From positions 372,001 to 436,000 of the forward strand of contig UAVY01000008.1 of assembly GCA_900446925.1 (NCBI GenBank): a stretch of 64,000 nucleotides of DNA. Direction: 5' to 3'. Origin of the DNA: Citrobacter koseri. Lineage in GTDB: Bacteria; Pseudomonadota; Gammaproteobacteria; Enterobacterales; Enterobacteriaceae. Within the stretch, counting starts at the first letter, position 1. Each line of letters starts with the position of its first letter. The position numbers and the translations under genes were made by a program. The notes below the pieces were generated by a model, which saw only the letters and a list, made by a program, of their open reading frames with translations, was not told the DNA's origin and searched no databases. This document shows positions 1 through 10,929 of this stretch, piece after piece.

Positions 1-73
1 GAGTTGTTAAGTCAGGTGAAAGAAGATACCGACGCCTCCTCGGACAAAACCCCGGGCTCCGTGGGAGATCTAA
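1..73 (+). CDS. yciZ: YciZ, UPF0509 family small protein, 3' end only, frameshifted
   Basis: The left edge cuts this gene; only about the last 24 codons are present. The frame from base 1 reads ELLSQVKEDTDASSDKTP and then runs out of register. One base further on, the sequence reads PWEI followed by taa at 71-73, which is how YciZ-family proteins end. Removing one g from the ggg at 54-56 joins the two parts as ...KTPAPWEI. The function of YciZ is unknown. It lies just upstream of yciT on the same strand, as in E. coli. The assignment rests on recalled similarity of the C-terminus. Confidence 0.6.
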
Positions 74-161
74 GTGACGCGAGCTTTTCGTGGCACCTGA
101 CTCAGGAAACGCAGCATCCCTTATACTCCCCGGTACTGATACCGTTATAAAAATTAAAATT

Positions 162-914
162 ATGAATTCCCGACAACAATCAATTTTGCAAATGGTCATT
201 GATAAAGGCCAGATGAGCGTGGCTGAGCTGGCGAAAATCACCGGCGTCTCTGAAGTCACGATCCGACAGGATCTTAACACCCTGGAAAAACAGAGCTATC
301 TGCGCCGTGCGCATGGTTTTGCCGTCTCGCTGGACAGCGATGACGTCGAAACGCGCATGATGACCAATTACACGCTCAAACGCGAACTGGCTGAATTTGC
401 CGCATCACTGGTCAGCCCCGGCGAATCCGTATTTATTGAAAACGGCAGCAGCAATGCCCTGCTGGCCAGAACGTTAGCGGAACAAAAGGATGTCACCATT
501 ATTACGGTGAGTAGCTATATCGCTCACTTGCTCAAAGAGACGCCGTGCGAAGTGATCCTCCTTGGCGGAATCTACCAGAAAAAAAGTGAAAGTATGGTCG
601 GGCCATTGACCCGCCAGTTTATCCAGCAGGTTCACTTCAGTAAGGCCTTCATCGGTATCGATGGCTGGCAGCCGGATACCGGTTTTACCGGACGGGACAT
701 GATGCGATCGGATGTGGTTAATGCCGTACTGGAAAAAGGCTCTGAAGCCATTGTTCTGACGGACAGCTCTAAATTCGGCGCAGTACATCCTTATACGCTG
801 GGGCCGTTAACACGTTTTAGCCGCGTTATCACCGATTCCAGAATAAGTGCGGATCATCAAATGCAACTGGAACGCACCGGGCTGACGGTGAACATCATCG
901 AACCTCGCGCCTGA
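162..914 (+). CDS. yciT: YciT, DeoR-family transcriptional regulator
   Basis: Intact 250-residue DeoR-type repressor. An N-terminal winged helix-turn-helix (about residues 5-55, with [14 protein letters not shown] as recognition region) is followed by a sugar-phosphate-isomerase-like effector domain containing [11 protein letters not shown] and the conserved D-G and TDSSKFG motifs. I start at ATG 162 (MNSRQQ), where E. coli YciT begins. An upstream in-frame ATG at 90 would add 24 residues, but they overlap the yciZ end and have no family support. In E. coli the protein is described as a global regulator linked to osmotic stress; the ligand is not clear from sequence. It faces osmB, which follows on the same strand. 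Confidence 0.93.
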   Translation: MNSRQQSILQMVIDKGQMSVAELAKITGVSEVTIRQDLNTLEKQSYLRRAHGFAVSLDSDDVETRMMTNYTLKRELAEFAASLVSPGESVFIENGSSNALLARTLAEQKDVTIITVSSYIAHLLKETPCEVILLGGIYQKKSESMVGPLTRQFIQQVHFSKAFIGIDGWQPDTGFTGRDMMRSDVVNAVLEKGSEAIVLTDSSKFGAVHPYTLGPLTRFSRVITDSRISADHQMQLERTGLTVNIIEPRA

Positions 915-923
915 GCGCATTGC

Positions 924-951
924 AGATGATTTGCCGGATGGCAAATCATCT
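924..951 (+). terminator. Hairpin after yciT
   Basis: A perfect 12-bp stem (agatgatttgcc at 924-935, ggcaaatcatct at 940-951) with a four-base loop starts ten bases after the yciT stop. Only a short t-run follows, so it is a plausible but weak intrinsic terminator. Confidence 0.6.
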
Positions 952-990
952 TTCCCCTCTGAGATTTTTCCGACAATCTAATTAAGACTA

Positions 991-1014
991 TTTACCTGTT
1001 ATTAACAGGGTAAA
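991..1014. promoter_or_regulatory. Inverted repeat in the yciT-osmB intergenic region
   Basis: tttacctgtta (991-1001) and taacagggtaaa (1003-1014) form an 11-bp inverted repeat around one central base, with one unpaired g. It lies about 180 bp upstream of osmB. The 279-bp gap also holds a ctataatt box near 1140 that could be the -10 of a stress (RpoS-type) osmB promoter. The protein that would bind the repeat is unknown; Rcs control of osmB is known in E. coli, but this is not an obvious RcsAB box. Confidence 0.4.
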
Positions 1015-1193
1015 GTCGTAAAATTTATATTAGCGATATAACAGGAAGTGACTATCACCTGCGTGATTTTAAGCTGTTACCCCTGCGCAACAAGGTTTTG
1101 CGGAAAGTCTCTTTAATGGCTTTAATGAACATCATTTTAGCTATAATTAAAGAGAACTTACTTCCGTGAATCAATTATTCAGGAGAAAGTATT

Positions 1194-1412
1194 ATGTTTA
1201 TGACGAGCAAAAAAATGACCGCCGCTGTTCTGGCAATTACCCTGGCGATGTCTCTGAGCGCTTGCTCTAATTGGTCTAAACGTGACCGTAACACTGCGAT
1301 CGGTGCAGGGGCTGGGGCGTTGGGCGGTGCTATTTTAACTGATGGTAGCACGCTGGGTACGCTTGGCGGGGCTGCGGTAGGTGGTGTTATCGGCCATCAG
1401 GTAGGTAAATAA
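1194..1412 (+). CDS. osmB: OsmB, osmotically inducible lipoprotein
   Basis: Intact 72-residue lipoprotein, nearly identical to E. coli OsmB. A signal peptide ends in the lipobox L-S-A-C, with the lipidated cysteine at residue 24. The mature part is a glycine/alanine-rich hydrophobic stretch of the glycine-zipper type (GAGAGALGG, GAAVGGVIG), thought to insert in the membrane. A good ribosome site (aggag) sits 8-12 bases before ATG 1194. In E. coli it is induced by high osmolarity and stationary phase through RpoS and the Rcs system. Its exact role is unknown. Confidence 0.96.
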   Translation: MFMTSKKMTAAVLAITLAMSLSACSNWSKRDRNTAIGAGAGALGGAILTDGSTLGTLGGAAVGGVIGHQVGK

Positions 1413-1490
1413 TCTACGGTCGACCGGCTCGAAATAATAATACGGTAATTCTTTACAGGTCTTTACTCTAAATATACACAGTGAAATTTA

Positions 1491-1521
1491 AAGCCACGAT
1501 AAATAACTATCGTGGCTTTTT
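1491..1521. terminator. Bidirectional terminator between osmB and yciH
   Basis: aagccacgat (1491-1500) pairs with atcgtggctt (1509-1518), followed by a t-run on the plus strand and preceded by a-rich sequence. It can end osmB transcripts and also the convergent pyrF-yciH message. Confidence 0.85.
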
Positions 1522-1524
1522 TCA

Positions 1525-1851
1525 TTAGCCGCCAGCCAGTTTAACTTTCATTCCTTTGGCTTCCAGTAATGATTTAATCAGATCGCGCTTATCGCCCTGA
1601 ATTTCAATTATTCCCTCTTTAACCGCCCCACCGCAGCCGCATTTTTTCTTCAGCTCAGCGGCCAGTTTGGTCAGTTCAGCATCATCCATATCAATGCCGG
1701 TAACGAGGCACACACCCTTACCTTTCCGCCCGCTGGTCTGGCGCTGAATACGGACGATACCGTCACCCTTTGGGCGTTCAACCGCCGCTTTCGGTTCGTC
1801 AATCCGGCCCGTTTCCGTGGAATAGACCAGACGGTTGTCAGAATTGTTCAT
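1525..1851 (-). CDS. yciH: YciH, SUI1/eIF1-family translation factor homologue
   Basis: Intact 108-residue protein of the SUI1 (eIF1/DENR-like) family. The C-terminal half carries the SUI1 core with KGKGVCL and LKKKCGCGGAVK. Bacterial YciH is proposed to affect initiation fidelity and stress-time translation; it is not essential. Its ATG overlaps the pyrF stop by one base (TGATG), so the two are translationally coupled. Confidence 0.95.
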   Translation of the reverse strand: MNNSDNRLVYSTETGRIDEPKAAVERPKGDGIVRIQRQTSGRKGKGVCLVTGIDMDDAELTKLAAELKKKCGCGGAVKEGIIEIQGDKRDLIKSLLEAKGMKVKLAGG

Positions 1852-2589
1852 CAGGCTCCCCGTTTCAGTGATGCATTAATGGCCTTCAGGGTTTGCGCAG
1901 GGTCAGCAGACTGCGTAACCGGTCGTCCTATAACCATATAGTCCACGCCCGCCGCCAGCGCCTGTTCCGGCGTCATGATACGGCGCTGATCGCCAGCGTC
2001 AGACCCCTGAGGACGGATACCCGGCGTTACCAGCTTAAACTCTGTGCCAAATTCCTGCTTAAAGCGCACCGCTTCCTGCGCCGAGCAGACCACGCCATCC
2101 AGCCCGCAATTTTGCGTCAGGCGCGCCAGACGTTCCGCATGCTCAGCCGGTGACAATGTCACGCCAAGATCCGCCAGATCGCTGGCTTCCATGCTGGTCA
2201 GTACCGTCACCGCAATCAGCAATGGCGCATCCTTACCCAGCGGCAGTAAGGCTTCGCGCGCTGCGGTCATCATTCGCGCCCCACCCGACGCATGGACGTT
2301 AACCATCCATACGCCCAGATCTGCCGCCGCTGCAACGGCATGCGCCGTGGTATTTGGAATATCATGAAATTTCAGGTCAAGAAAGATATCGAAGCCGCGC
2401 TGCTGCAAATCACGAACTAACTGCGGGGCCGAACAACGTGAACATCTCTTTGCCGACTTTCAGGCGGCAATCACGCGGGTCGATTCTGTCGACGAAAGCC
2501 AGCGCGTTATCACGATTATTATAATCCAGAGCAACAACGACAGGAGAATCGGTAACAGCGCGGGAAGAAGATGAAGCAGTAAACGTCAT
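1851..2589 (-). CDS. pyrF: Orotidine 5'-phosphate decarboxylase (one frameshift)
   Basis: Last step of UMP synthesis: OMP to UMP plus CO2. The N-terminal part (MTFTASSSS ... VVALDYNN ... [13 protein letters not shown]) and the rest ([20 protein letters not shown] ... [13 protein letters not shown]) are in different frames. One extra base in the gggg at 2424-2427 causes the break; removing it gives [12 protein letters not shown] and a protein of 245 residues, the family length. The catalytic DLKFHDIP motif is intact. A true null would make the cell a uracil auxotroph, so an error in the sequence is more likely than gene loss. Confidence 0.93.
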
Positions 2590-2778
2590 GACCAGACCTT
2601 CTTGATGATGGGCACCGGGTGCGGCGCGAAATGGGTAAACGGCGTGCATTCTACCTGCGCAAGGGCAAAATGAACAGGCGCGATTGTACCTCTGCGAGGC
2701 GATATTGCCCGGATGCCAATGTGAGGAACAGGTAAAAACCAACAGGATGTTGTAACTAAAATACAGTTTTTTTTTAAA

Positions 2779-3951
2779 CTACTGCCCGTCAAGGCCGCGA
2801 ATAGGTTTAATCGTCGACCACGCCCGGCAGGAAGGACAATGCCAGTACATGGTATAGGCGGTAAACCCGCACTTCTGGCAGCGATAACGCGGCTTGCTGC
2901 GTACCTGCTCACCGACCATATCACGCAGCACCATCAGGCTCTCTTTCGCGCGCCCTTCTTCTGCCTCATTGAGGTGATAATCCATCCAGCTTATGAAACA
3001 CCCGCATGGTCGGATGGCGCTGTAACTGGCGAGTGATATAGACCTGCGCAGTGTCGTGCCCTTCCCGCGCTTCCAGAATATCGGCAAGCATCAACTCAGC
3101 GGCGGCGCCGGTGTTTTCTTCCACGGCCCGACGTAAGAACTCCGCCCATTCATCATTTTTACCAAGCTGCTGATAGCACGTCTGCAACATCTCCAGCGTT
3201 TCACTGACCAGCTCTTTATCCTGGGAGATAACCCGCTGTAAGCTCTCCACCGCTTTGGCGTATTCCCCCTTTGCCATAAACACACGGCCCATCATGATAG
3301 AAACACGGGCGCTGTTTTTTGTCTGCGGCGGCGCCTTTTTTCAGCAACGTCATGGCGCGATCCATATCATCGCAGCCCATCTGTTGCAGCGCCAGCTCAC
3401 AATAGAAATGTGCGATCTCAATGCGCTGTTTGTCTTTGCCGAGCTTCACCAGCCGCTCAGCCACATCAATCGCTTTCTGCCAGTCGCTGGTCGCCTGATA
3501 AATTTGCAACAGCTGCTGCAACGCCCCTACGCGGAAATCCGTTTCATCCGTGAGCTGGTTGAACATATCTTCCGCCCGGTCATACAACCCGGCCGCCATG
3601 TAATCACGCCCCAGTTGCTGCACAGCCAGCAGACGCTGCTCATAAGTCAGCGACGCGCTTTCCATTAAGGTCTGGTGGATGCGGATGGCGCGGTCTACTT
3701 CACCGCGAGAGCGAAACAGGTTTCCAAGAGTGAGATGAGCCTCAACGGTGCCGGTATCCTCTTTCAGCATGTCGAGGAACAGATCCACCGCTTTATCCTG
3801 TTGGTTACTCAGGGAGGAAGTTAACCCCCGCCACATAGTCGCGAGAAAGACGGTTAGCTTCGTCCTGTTTTGTTTGTTGCGCACTTCTGCGACCCATATA
3901 CCAGCCATAGGCTGCCGCTACAGGTAAAAGCAGAAACAACAACTCCAGCAT
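2779..3951 (-). CDS. lapB: LapB (YciM), LPS assembly and LpxC-turnover TPR protein (three frameshifts)
   Basis: Membrane-anchored tetratricopeptide protein that guides FtsH degradation of LpxC and so sets LPS output. It has an N-terminal anchor (MLELLFLLLPVAAAYGWY), TPR repeats, and a C-terminal rubredoxin-like zinc domain with CQKCGF and CPSCRAW. Three one-base insertions split it: ccc seen as ggg at 3812-3814, t-run 3315-3320, and cc at 2986-2987. Corrected length is 389 residues, matching E. coli. The gene is nearly essential, so real triple disruption is unlikely. lapA lies just upstream. Confidence 0.93.
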
Positions 3952-3957
3952 AAATGA

Positions 3958-4266
3958 TTATTCCTTCACAACCGACGAATCGGCAGATACCGCAACGTCG
4001 GTCGCAGGCGAAAGCTGGTTTTCCAGTCGTTTGATTTTACGTTCGGCACGCACCAGGGAGACGCGAACACGCAGCCAGAACAGGCCGCAAATTAGCCAAC
4101 CAATAGCAAAGCCTGCGGCAAATAAAACGGCAAGCAACGTAGAAATACGGTACTCCCCTTGAGCCAGCAGGTAATTAAACGTTACCTGTTGATCGTTCTG
4201 CGCACCCAATGTCACCGAAATAACAAAAATCGCCAACACCAGTAAGAAAATGAGTAAATATTTCAC
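3958..4266 (-). CDS. lapA: LapA (YciS), inner-membrane partner of LapB
   Basis: Intact 102-residue DUF1049 protein with two transmembrane helices (about residues 2-21 and 42-65) and a charged cytoplasmic tail with a short coiled-coil-like segment (RAERKIKRLENQL). It is the partner of LapB in LPS assembly control. Six bases separate its stop from the lapB start, so the two form an operon. Confidence 0.95.
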   Translation of the reverse strand: MKYLLIFLLVLAIFVISVTLGAQNDQQVTFNYLLAQGEYRISTLLAVLFAAGFAIGWLICGLFWLRVRVSLVRAERKIKRLENQLSPATDVAVSADSSVVKE

Positions 4267-4416
4267 ATTACTTCCCGTTATGTGGTTTGAGCGAATAAAT
4301 CGTGTTCAACTTACCGCATTCAGCCCTTTAAATTACCATTTTCGCGACGCGCGCGAAACGGAAAAGCGTTCTGTCCACTCATGATTTAAGGGCAAATTAC
4401 GGAAAATCAACCACCG

Positions 4417-5182
4417 TCAACGTTCTTGCTCCCGCTGCGCTATCTCGCGAGCCTCTTCAACGGGTGGCGTAAGCGGCCCGCAAATGCGCTGAGCAAGCCA
4501 GGTCGCCAGCGTCACCAGAAGCCAGGATATCAACGTCGCGACAACTAAATCACGCGGCCAATGCATACCCAACAACAGGCGACTGCCCATAACACTTGTC
4601 GCCCAGACTAACAAAATCGCAATCGTAAGGGTACGCCTGCGCGGCCATAATAGTCCTACCGCCAACAACGCCCAACTTGCGGCAAACAGGGTATGCCCGG
4701 AAGGAAACGCGAATCCGGTCTCTTTTTGCCAGTGTTGACGCAGAAAAGCCGGAATATCCTGCTGCCCGGACAGTTGTTCTTTGACTAAGTGCCCGCGTTC
4801 TTTACGTTTTAAAGTGTAGAACTCATCAACGGGAATATGGTGCGTTTTTTCCAGCCAAATAACAAAGGGGCGGGGTTCCTGCACCCGCTCCTTCACCAGC
4901 GATTTTACCCCCTGCCCCAGCAGGATAGCACCGGCCAGAATAGCAAAAAGCATCATTGCGGCTTTCAGGCGAAATCTCAGGCACCAAAGAAACCAGGCGC
5001 ACAGAAGCACATGCGTAATAATTCCCCACGGCTGCGTCCACCGTTTCTGTCACCCAGTATAAGGATTTTAACCACCAGACCGAGTGTCCGGGTTGCCAGT
5101 TCCAGCCTGAAATCCATACGCTAACCGGCATCACAAGCAACAGAGCAGCGCCTACGGTTGTGCGCTTCGCAATCGAAAGCAT
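4417..5182 (-). CDS. pgpB: Phosphatidylglycerophosphatase B / undecaprenyl-PP phosphatase (one frameshift)
   Basis: PAP2-family integral membrane lipid phosphatase acting on PGP, undecaprenyl-PP and related lipids. The three signature blocks are visible: a K...RP block (KERVQEPRP), PSGH, and SRLLLGMHWPRD with the catalytic histidine. The first part (MLSIAKRTTVG ... TETV) is out of frame with the rest because of an extra c in cc at 5038-5039. Corrected length is 254 residues, the E. coli length. Confidence 0.93.
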
Positions 5183-5369
5183 GACCTCTCCTTTCGTCGA
5201 TAAGTGCCACAATCATAACTGAAAACCTGGCGTGCCGGAAAATTGACAAATTTGTGCCATTCCAAAAGCGATCGCACGGCAGCGATTAGGTGAAGTCCGC
5301 CGCCTTATGGCAAAATAGAAACATACAGAAGCCAATTGGCGATGACACCAGCATTATCTGGAGAAATAC

Positions 5370-5961
5370 ATGCAGCTTAAACGAGTGGCAGAAGCCAAAC
5401 TGCCAACCCCATGGGGGCGATTTCCTGATGGTGGGATTTGAAGAACTGGCAACCGGACACGACCACGTCGCGCTGGTTTATGGCGATATCTCTGGTCAAA
5501 CCCCTGTCCTGGCTCGCGTCCATTCAGAATGTCTGACCGGCGACGCATTGTTTAGTCTGCGCTGCGATTGTGGTTTTCAGTTAGAGGCGGCGCTGACGCA
5601 TATCGCGGAAGAAGGTCGCGGTATTCTGCTCTACCACCGTCAGGAAGGACGTAATATTGGCCTGCTCAATAAGATTCGCGCCTACGCGTTGCAGGATCAG
5701 GGTTACGATACCGTGGAAGCCAACCATCAGCTGGGGTTTGCCGCCGATGAGCGTGATTTCACCCTGTGTGCCGATATGTTTAAACTGCTGGGCGTCGATG
5801 AAGTCCGTCTGCTGACCAATAACCCGAAGAAAGTCGAAATTCTGACGGAAGCAGGTATCAATATTGTTGAGCGCGTACCGCTGATTGTTGGCCGTAACCC
5901 AAATAACGAACACTATCTGGATACCAAAGCCGCTAAGATGGGGCATTTATTGGGTAAATAA
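5370..5961 (+). CDS. ribA: GTP cyclohydrolase II (one frameshift)
   Basis: Opens the imidazole ring of GTP in the first step of riboflavin synthesis. The family start [16 protein letters not shown] is at 5370; an extra g in ggggg at 5413-5417 then throws the frame off, and [12 protein letters not shown] continues in the next frame. The zinc ligands ([15 protein letters not shown]) and the catalytic [11 protein letters not shown] region are intact. Corrected length is 196 residues. A longer open frame from 5290 is an effect of the frameshift. The gene is essential unless riboflavin is supplied. Confidence 0.93.
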
Positions 5962-5975
5962 ATTTTTGCTATTAA

Positions 5976-6010
5976 AGGCCTGATGAGCACCGCGCCATCA
6001 GGCCTTTTTT
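5976..6010. terminator. Terminator between ribA and acnA
   Basis: aggcctgatg (5976-5985) pairs with catcaggcct (5996-6005), followed by ttttt. It ends ribA and probably also the convergent acnA message. Confidence 0.85.
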
Positions 6011-6015
6011 ATGTC

Positions 6016-8693
6016 TTAATGCAACATATTACGAATCACATAATGCAGAATGCCGTCATTCTGGTAGTAGGTTAATTCAGTTGCGGTATCGATACGGCAC
6101 CGGCACGAAATCACCTCTGTGCTGCCATCCACTTTGGTTAACGTCACCGGAATGGCGGCGCCAGGCTTCAGGTTTTGCAGACTGGCAATATCAATTGTCT
6201 CCTCACCGGTTAACCCGAGCGTTTTACGCGTAACGCCCTGCGGGAACTCCAGCGGTAGAATCCCCATACCAATCAGGTTTGAACGGTGAATACGTTCAAA
6301 CGACTCGGCAATCACGACGCGAATACCCAGCAAACGCGGGCCTTTGGCCGCCCAGTCACGGCTGGAACCGGAACCGTACTCTTTACCCGCAATCACCGCC
6401 AGCGGCGTTTTCTCCTGCTGATACAGCATCGCTGCATCATAGATGGAGATCACCTCCGTCCCCGGCAAATGTCGGGTCATTCCCCCTTCAACGCCGGGAA
6501 CCATTTCGTTGCGGATACGAATATTCGCGAACGTACCGCGCATCATCACTTCATGGTTTCCACGGCGCGAACCGTAGGAGTTGAAGTCCCGACGCTCAAC
6601 GCCATGATTCTGCAAATAGCGCCCTGCCGGGCTGTCCGCCTTTATGCTGCCCGCCGGGGAGATGTGGTCAGTGGTGACGGAATCACCCAGCATGGCCAGA
6701 ATACGGGCGCCATGAATATCCTCAACCGGATCGGGTTGAACCTGCATTTCGTCAAAGAACGGCGACAAGCGGATATAGGTGGAGTCATCCTGCCAGCCAT
6801 AGGTGTCTGAGCGATCAACATTGATCGCTTTCCATTCCGGCGTCCCTTCAAAAACCTCGGCATACTCTTTGTGGAACATTTCCGACGACACCAGTTCAAC
6901 GGCGCGGGCGATCTCCTGCGCGGAAGGCCAGATATCCTTCAGATAAACCGGGTCGCCTTTGCGATCGTGGCCCAGCGGCTCTTTCGCCAGGTTAATATTC
7001 ATATTGCCCGCCAGCGCATAGGCGACAACCAGCGGCGGCGACGCCAGCCAGTTGGTTTTCACCAGCGGATGGATTCGGCCTTCAAAGTTACGGTTGCCGG
7101 AAAGTACCGCGCCCACCGTCAAGTCGCCCTTTTTGATTGCCGTTTCGATAGGCTCCGGCAGTGGGCCGGAGTTACCAATACAGGTGGTGCACCCATACCC
7201 CACCAGATTAAAGCCAAGTTCATCAAGATAAGGCGTGAGTTTCGCCTGCGCCAGGTAATCCGAGACCACTTTCGATCCCGGCGCCAGCGAGGCTTTCACC
7301 CACGGCTGCCGTTTCAGTCCCAGCGTTACCGCTTTTTTCGCCAGCAAACCGGCGGCCATCAGCACGCTGGGGTTTGAAGTATTGGTACAGGAGGTGATAG
7401 CTGCAATCACGACAGCGCCGTCCGGGAGCTGGTATTGATGGCCGTTCATAACATAATCGATTGGCTGCCGGTCTTTTTGCGCGGTGTTCAGTTCCAGCTC
7501 CGTGCTCGCGGCGAAGGCTTTCGGCACATCTGCCAGCGCAACCCGATCCTGCGGGCGCTTCGGCCCGGCAAGGCTCGCCTCGACATCCCCCATATCCAGT
7601 TCCAGCGAACTGGTGAAAACAGGTTCATCGCCAGGGTTTCGCCACATCCCCTGCGCTTTGGCATAGGTTTCGACCAGCTCAACCTGCTCCTCGCTACGGC
7701 CGCTTAAACGCATATATTCGAGGGTGATGCCGTCAATCGGGAAGAAGCCGCAGGTCGCGCCATATTCCGGCGACATGTTTGCTATCGTCGCGCGATCGGC
7801 CAATGGCAAGGAGTCCAGACCGTCGCCGTAGAATTCAACGAATTTACCAACGACGCCGTGTTTACGCAGCATCTGGGTCACGGTCAGCACCAGGTCGGTC
7901 GCGGTGATACCTTCACGCAGCTTACCGGTCAACTTGAAGCCAACAACATCGGGAATGAGCATTGAAACCGGCTGGCCCAGCATCGCGGCTTCCGCTTCAA
8001 TCCCCCCCGACGCCCCATCCCAGCACGCCAAGGCCGTTAATCATCGTGGTGTGGGAGTCGGTGCCGACCAGCGTGTCCGGGTATGCAACCCATTCTCCCG
8101 CCTGCAATTCGCTCCAGACGGCCTTGCCAAGGTACTCCAGGTTCACCTGGTGGCAGATCCCGGTTCCTGGCGGCACCACGCTGAAGCGACTAAAAGCCTG
8201 TTGCCCCCCATTTCAGGAACACATAGCGCTCGTGGTTGCGTTCCATTTCCAGACGCACGTTCTCTTCGAAAGCGTCATCATCGCCAAAGCGATCGACCGT
8301 TACCGAGTGGTCAATAACAAGGTCTACCGGGGATAGCGGATTCACTTTCGCAGTATCCCCGCCGAGGCGTTTGACCGCTTCGCGCATGGCGGCCAGATCC
8401 ACCACCGCCGGGACACCGGTAAAATCCTGCATTAATACACGGGCGGGTCGATAGGCAATTTCGCGGTCGGCATGGGCTTTTTTCAGCCACCCGGCTAACG
8501 CCTGAATATCTTCTTCGGTAACAGAGTCACCGTCCTGCCAACGCAGCAGATTTTCAAGCAGAACTTTTAGCGACTTGGGCAAGCGGGTAATATCGCCCAG
8601 TTTTTTGGCAGCCAGGGGCAGACTGTAGTAATGATAGGTTTTGTCTTTGGCCTGCAACGTGTCCTTACTGGCTTCTCGTAGGGTTGACGACAT
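6016..8693 (-). CDS. acnA: Aconitase A (two frameshifts)
   Basis: Citrate to isocitrate in the TCA cycle; this is the oxidative-stress and stationary-phase enzyme in E. coli, and the apo form binds RNA. The iron-sulfur ligands are present in TSCTNTSNP and [11 protein letters not shown]. The swivel domain with [11 protein letters not shown] is at the C-terminus. Two extra bases break the first third: c-run 8204-8209 (after FLKWG) and c-run 8002-8008 (in GWGVGG). Corrected length is 891 residues, the family value. Confidence 0.94.
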
Positions 8694-8836
8694 AGCTCCT
8701 CCTTAATAACAGGGTTGGATACCCTGACTCTCCTCAGGGTTAGTATTAAAGATAACACAAACAGAATGTAACGTTTTGATAACAACCCAAATTGATAAAA
8801 GAGGAGAAACCTTACGGACGGGAATCGGCATGCGCA

Positions 8837-8862
8837 GGCCCGATGACGTTGCGCCATCGGGC
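8837..8862. terminator. Hairpin downstream of ymiC
   Basis: gcccgatgac and its near-complement gccatcgggc form a stem between ymiC (minus) and the acnA promoter. It resembles a half REP element and lacks a good t-run, so terminator function is uncertain. Confidence 0.4.
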
Positions 8863-8878
8863 ATTTACCGGCATACGA

Positions 8879-8974
8879 TCAGAAAGAGACAATCCAGATA
8901 AGTTGAGCCCAGAACAAGAGCGATACTGAGAACGCCCCAATCCATGACCAATATTTAAGATTCACAGTTTGCAT
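8879..8974 (-). CDS. ymiC: YmiC, 31-residue membrane miniprotein
   Basis: A 31-codon frame starting MQTVNLKYWSWIGAFS and ending IWIVSF, too short for most gene finders. It closely resembles E. coli YmiC (MINTNMKYWSWMG...). It is a single hydrophobic helix with three tryptophans, so a small inner-membrane protein is likely. It is third in a row of tiny minus-strand genes (ymiA, yciX, ymiC) between cysB and acnA. Function is unknown. Confidence 0.75.
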   Translation of the reverse strand: MQTVNLKYWSWIGAFSVSLLFWAQLIWIVSF

Positions 8975-9104
8975 AGGCTACACCGACATTTGTTTAATAC
9001 TTTATGCTGAGATTTACTCAGCGCTTATTGCTGTGGTGTATAAGGAAATACAGTACGGGATGTTAATGACCTGTACTGGAAATGATGATTAAAAAAATCG
9101 CCAA

Positions 9105-9275
9105 TTATTGTTTCTGTTGCTCATCTTCAGCGAATGAATCAATAAATGCCTGTTGCTGTTGTGTGAGTTTCCAGGATTCTGGAATATTCGTCACACATTC
9201 GCTCCGCGCTTCCTTCACGCTATCACGAGGCTGGCGTGCTGGCGTTGAGGGTTGCTGATGTTCCTGCGAAACCAT
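9105..9275 (-). CDS. yciX: YciX-like small hydrophilic protein
   Basis: A 56-residue frame (MVSQEHQQPSTPARQ ... SFAEDEQQKQ) rich in Q, E and D, with one cysteine and no membrane segment. The ymiA stop lies 3 bases before its ATG, so the two are coupled. Position and the motif DSVKEARSECVTNIPESW fit the E. coli yciX locus, which is poorly annotated there. The name is tentative and the function unknown. Confidence 0.6.
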   Translation of the reverse strand: MVSQEHQQPSTPARQPRDSVKEARSECVTNIPESWKLTQQQQAFIDSFAEDEQQKQ

Positions 9276-9278
9276 GAC

Positions 9279-9419
9279 TTACCCCCACACTTGCCAGATC
9301 ACCAGCGCAATCACAACCCAGAACAGCGCAGAGCCGAGGAATACCGCCAGCCATGCTTTGCGTTTAAGCTCGGGGTCCCTGCGGGGTTCCTGGTTTCCAG
9401 AAGGCATTGCTAACCTCAT
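9279..9419 (-). CDS. ymiA: YmiA, small membrane protein
   Basis: 46 residues starting MRLAMPSGNQEPRRD, with one C-terminal transmembrane helix (AWLAVFLGSALFWVVIALVIW). It is nearly identical to E. coli YmiA, which sets the start; an upstream ATG at 9464 would add 15 residues without family support. First gene of the ymiA-yciX-ymiC row. Function is unknown. Confidence 0.8.
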   Translation of the reverse strand: MRLAMPSGNQEPRRDPELKRKAWLAVFLGSALFWVVIALVIWQVWG

Positions 9420-9694
9420 ACAATCGGCATCACTTATCATTTCAGCACCAAACAATCGGTACAATTAATCATCAGATGAGACAAATCCTAAAGAAACTTT
9501 AGTCAAAAATCCAGTGAATTTACGAATCGTTTCCCATGAATAAATCAATCTTTTGACCGGAAATAAATATTTGAAAGGCGGAATTTGCGAGGCGGGTAAT
9601 TCGAAACTACTTTACTGGCGCTTTTCCATGAATACCATGCAGGTAATATGATCGCAGAAAAAACGAAAACCATAATCCATAAATTTAGTGGTTA
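9420..9694. other. Intergenic region between ymiA and the cysB hairpin
   Basis: About 275 bp of AT-rich sequence upstream of ymiA. It should contain the ymiA promoter on the minus strand. I see no RNA gene, repeat or convincing open frame in it. Confidence 0.5.
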
Positions 9695-9728
9695 TTCAGG
9701 TATCTCCTCGTGTCTGGAGATACCTGAA
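9695..9728. terminator. Perfect hairpin after cysB
   Basis: ttcaggtatctcc (9695-9707) pairs perfectly with ggagatacctgaa (9716-9728) around an 8-base loop, 16 bp downstream of the cysB stop. The long stem suggests a transcript end, but there is no run of t after it on the cysB strand. Confidence 0.6.
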
Positions 9729-9743
9729 AACTCACGCGCGTGA

Positions 9744-10733
<990 letters not shown>

Positions 10734-10883
10734 TTAGCGCCGTCATGTCATCGTTTGATAAGCAGCACGTCACGCGCTGCTAATACGATTTAATAATAAA
10801 AAAGCCGTTAACTATAACCACTATATCATTTATATCAGAGCTGTATAGATGCGAAGAAAAAATAATAAGCCCGGAATAAAAAA

Positions 10884-10901
10884 GGGCCGCTTGCGCGACC
10901 C
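10884..10901 (-). terminator. topA terminator
   Basis: On the minus strand gggtcgc-gcaa-gcggccc forms a stem (one G-U pair) followed by a run of six t, starting about 30 bp after the topA stop. Confidence 0.8.
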
Positions 10902-10929
10902 TCTTAAGTGAAATTCAGCCAGGTGACTG

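Noticed and set aside
90..161. A 24-residue N-terminal extension of YciT from ATG 90
   Set aside because: The extension overlaps the yciZ stop region, is not seen in YciT relatives, and ATG 162 gives the standard MNSRQQ start.
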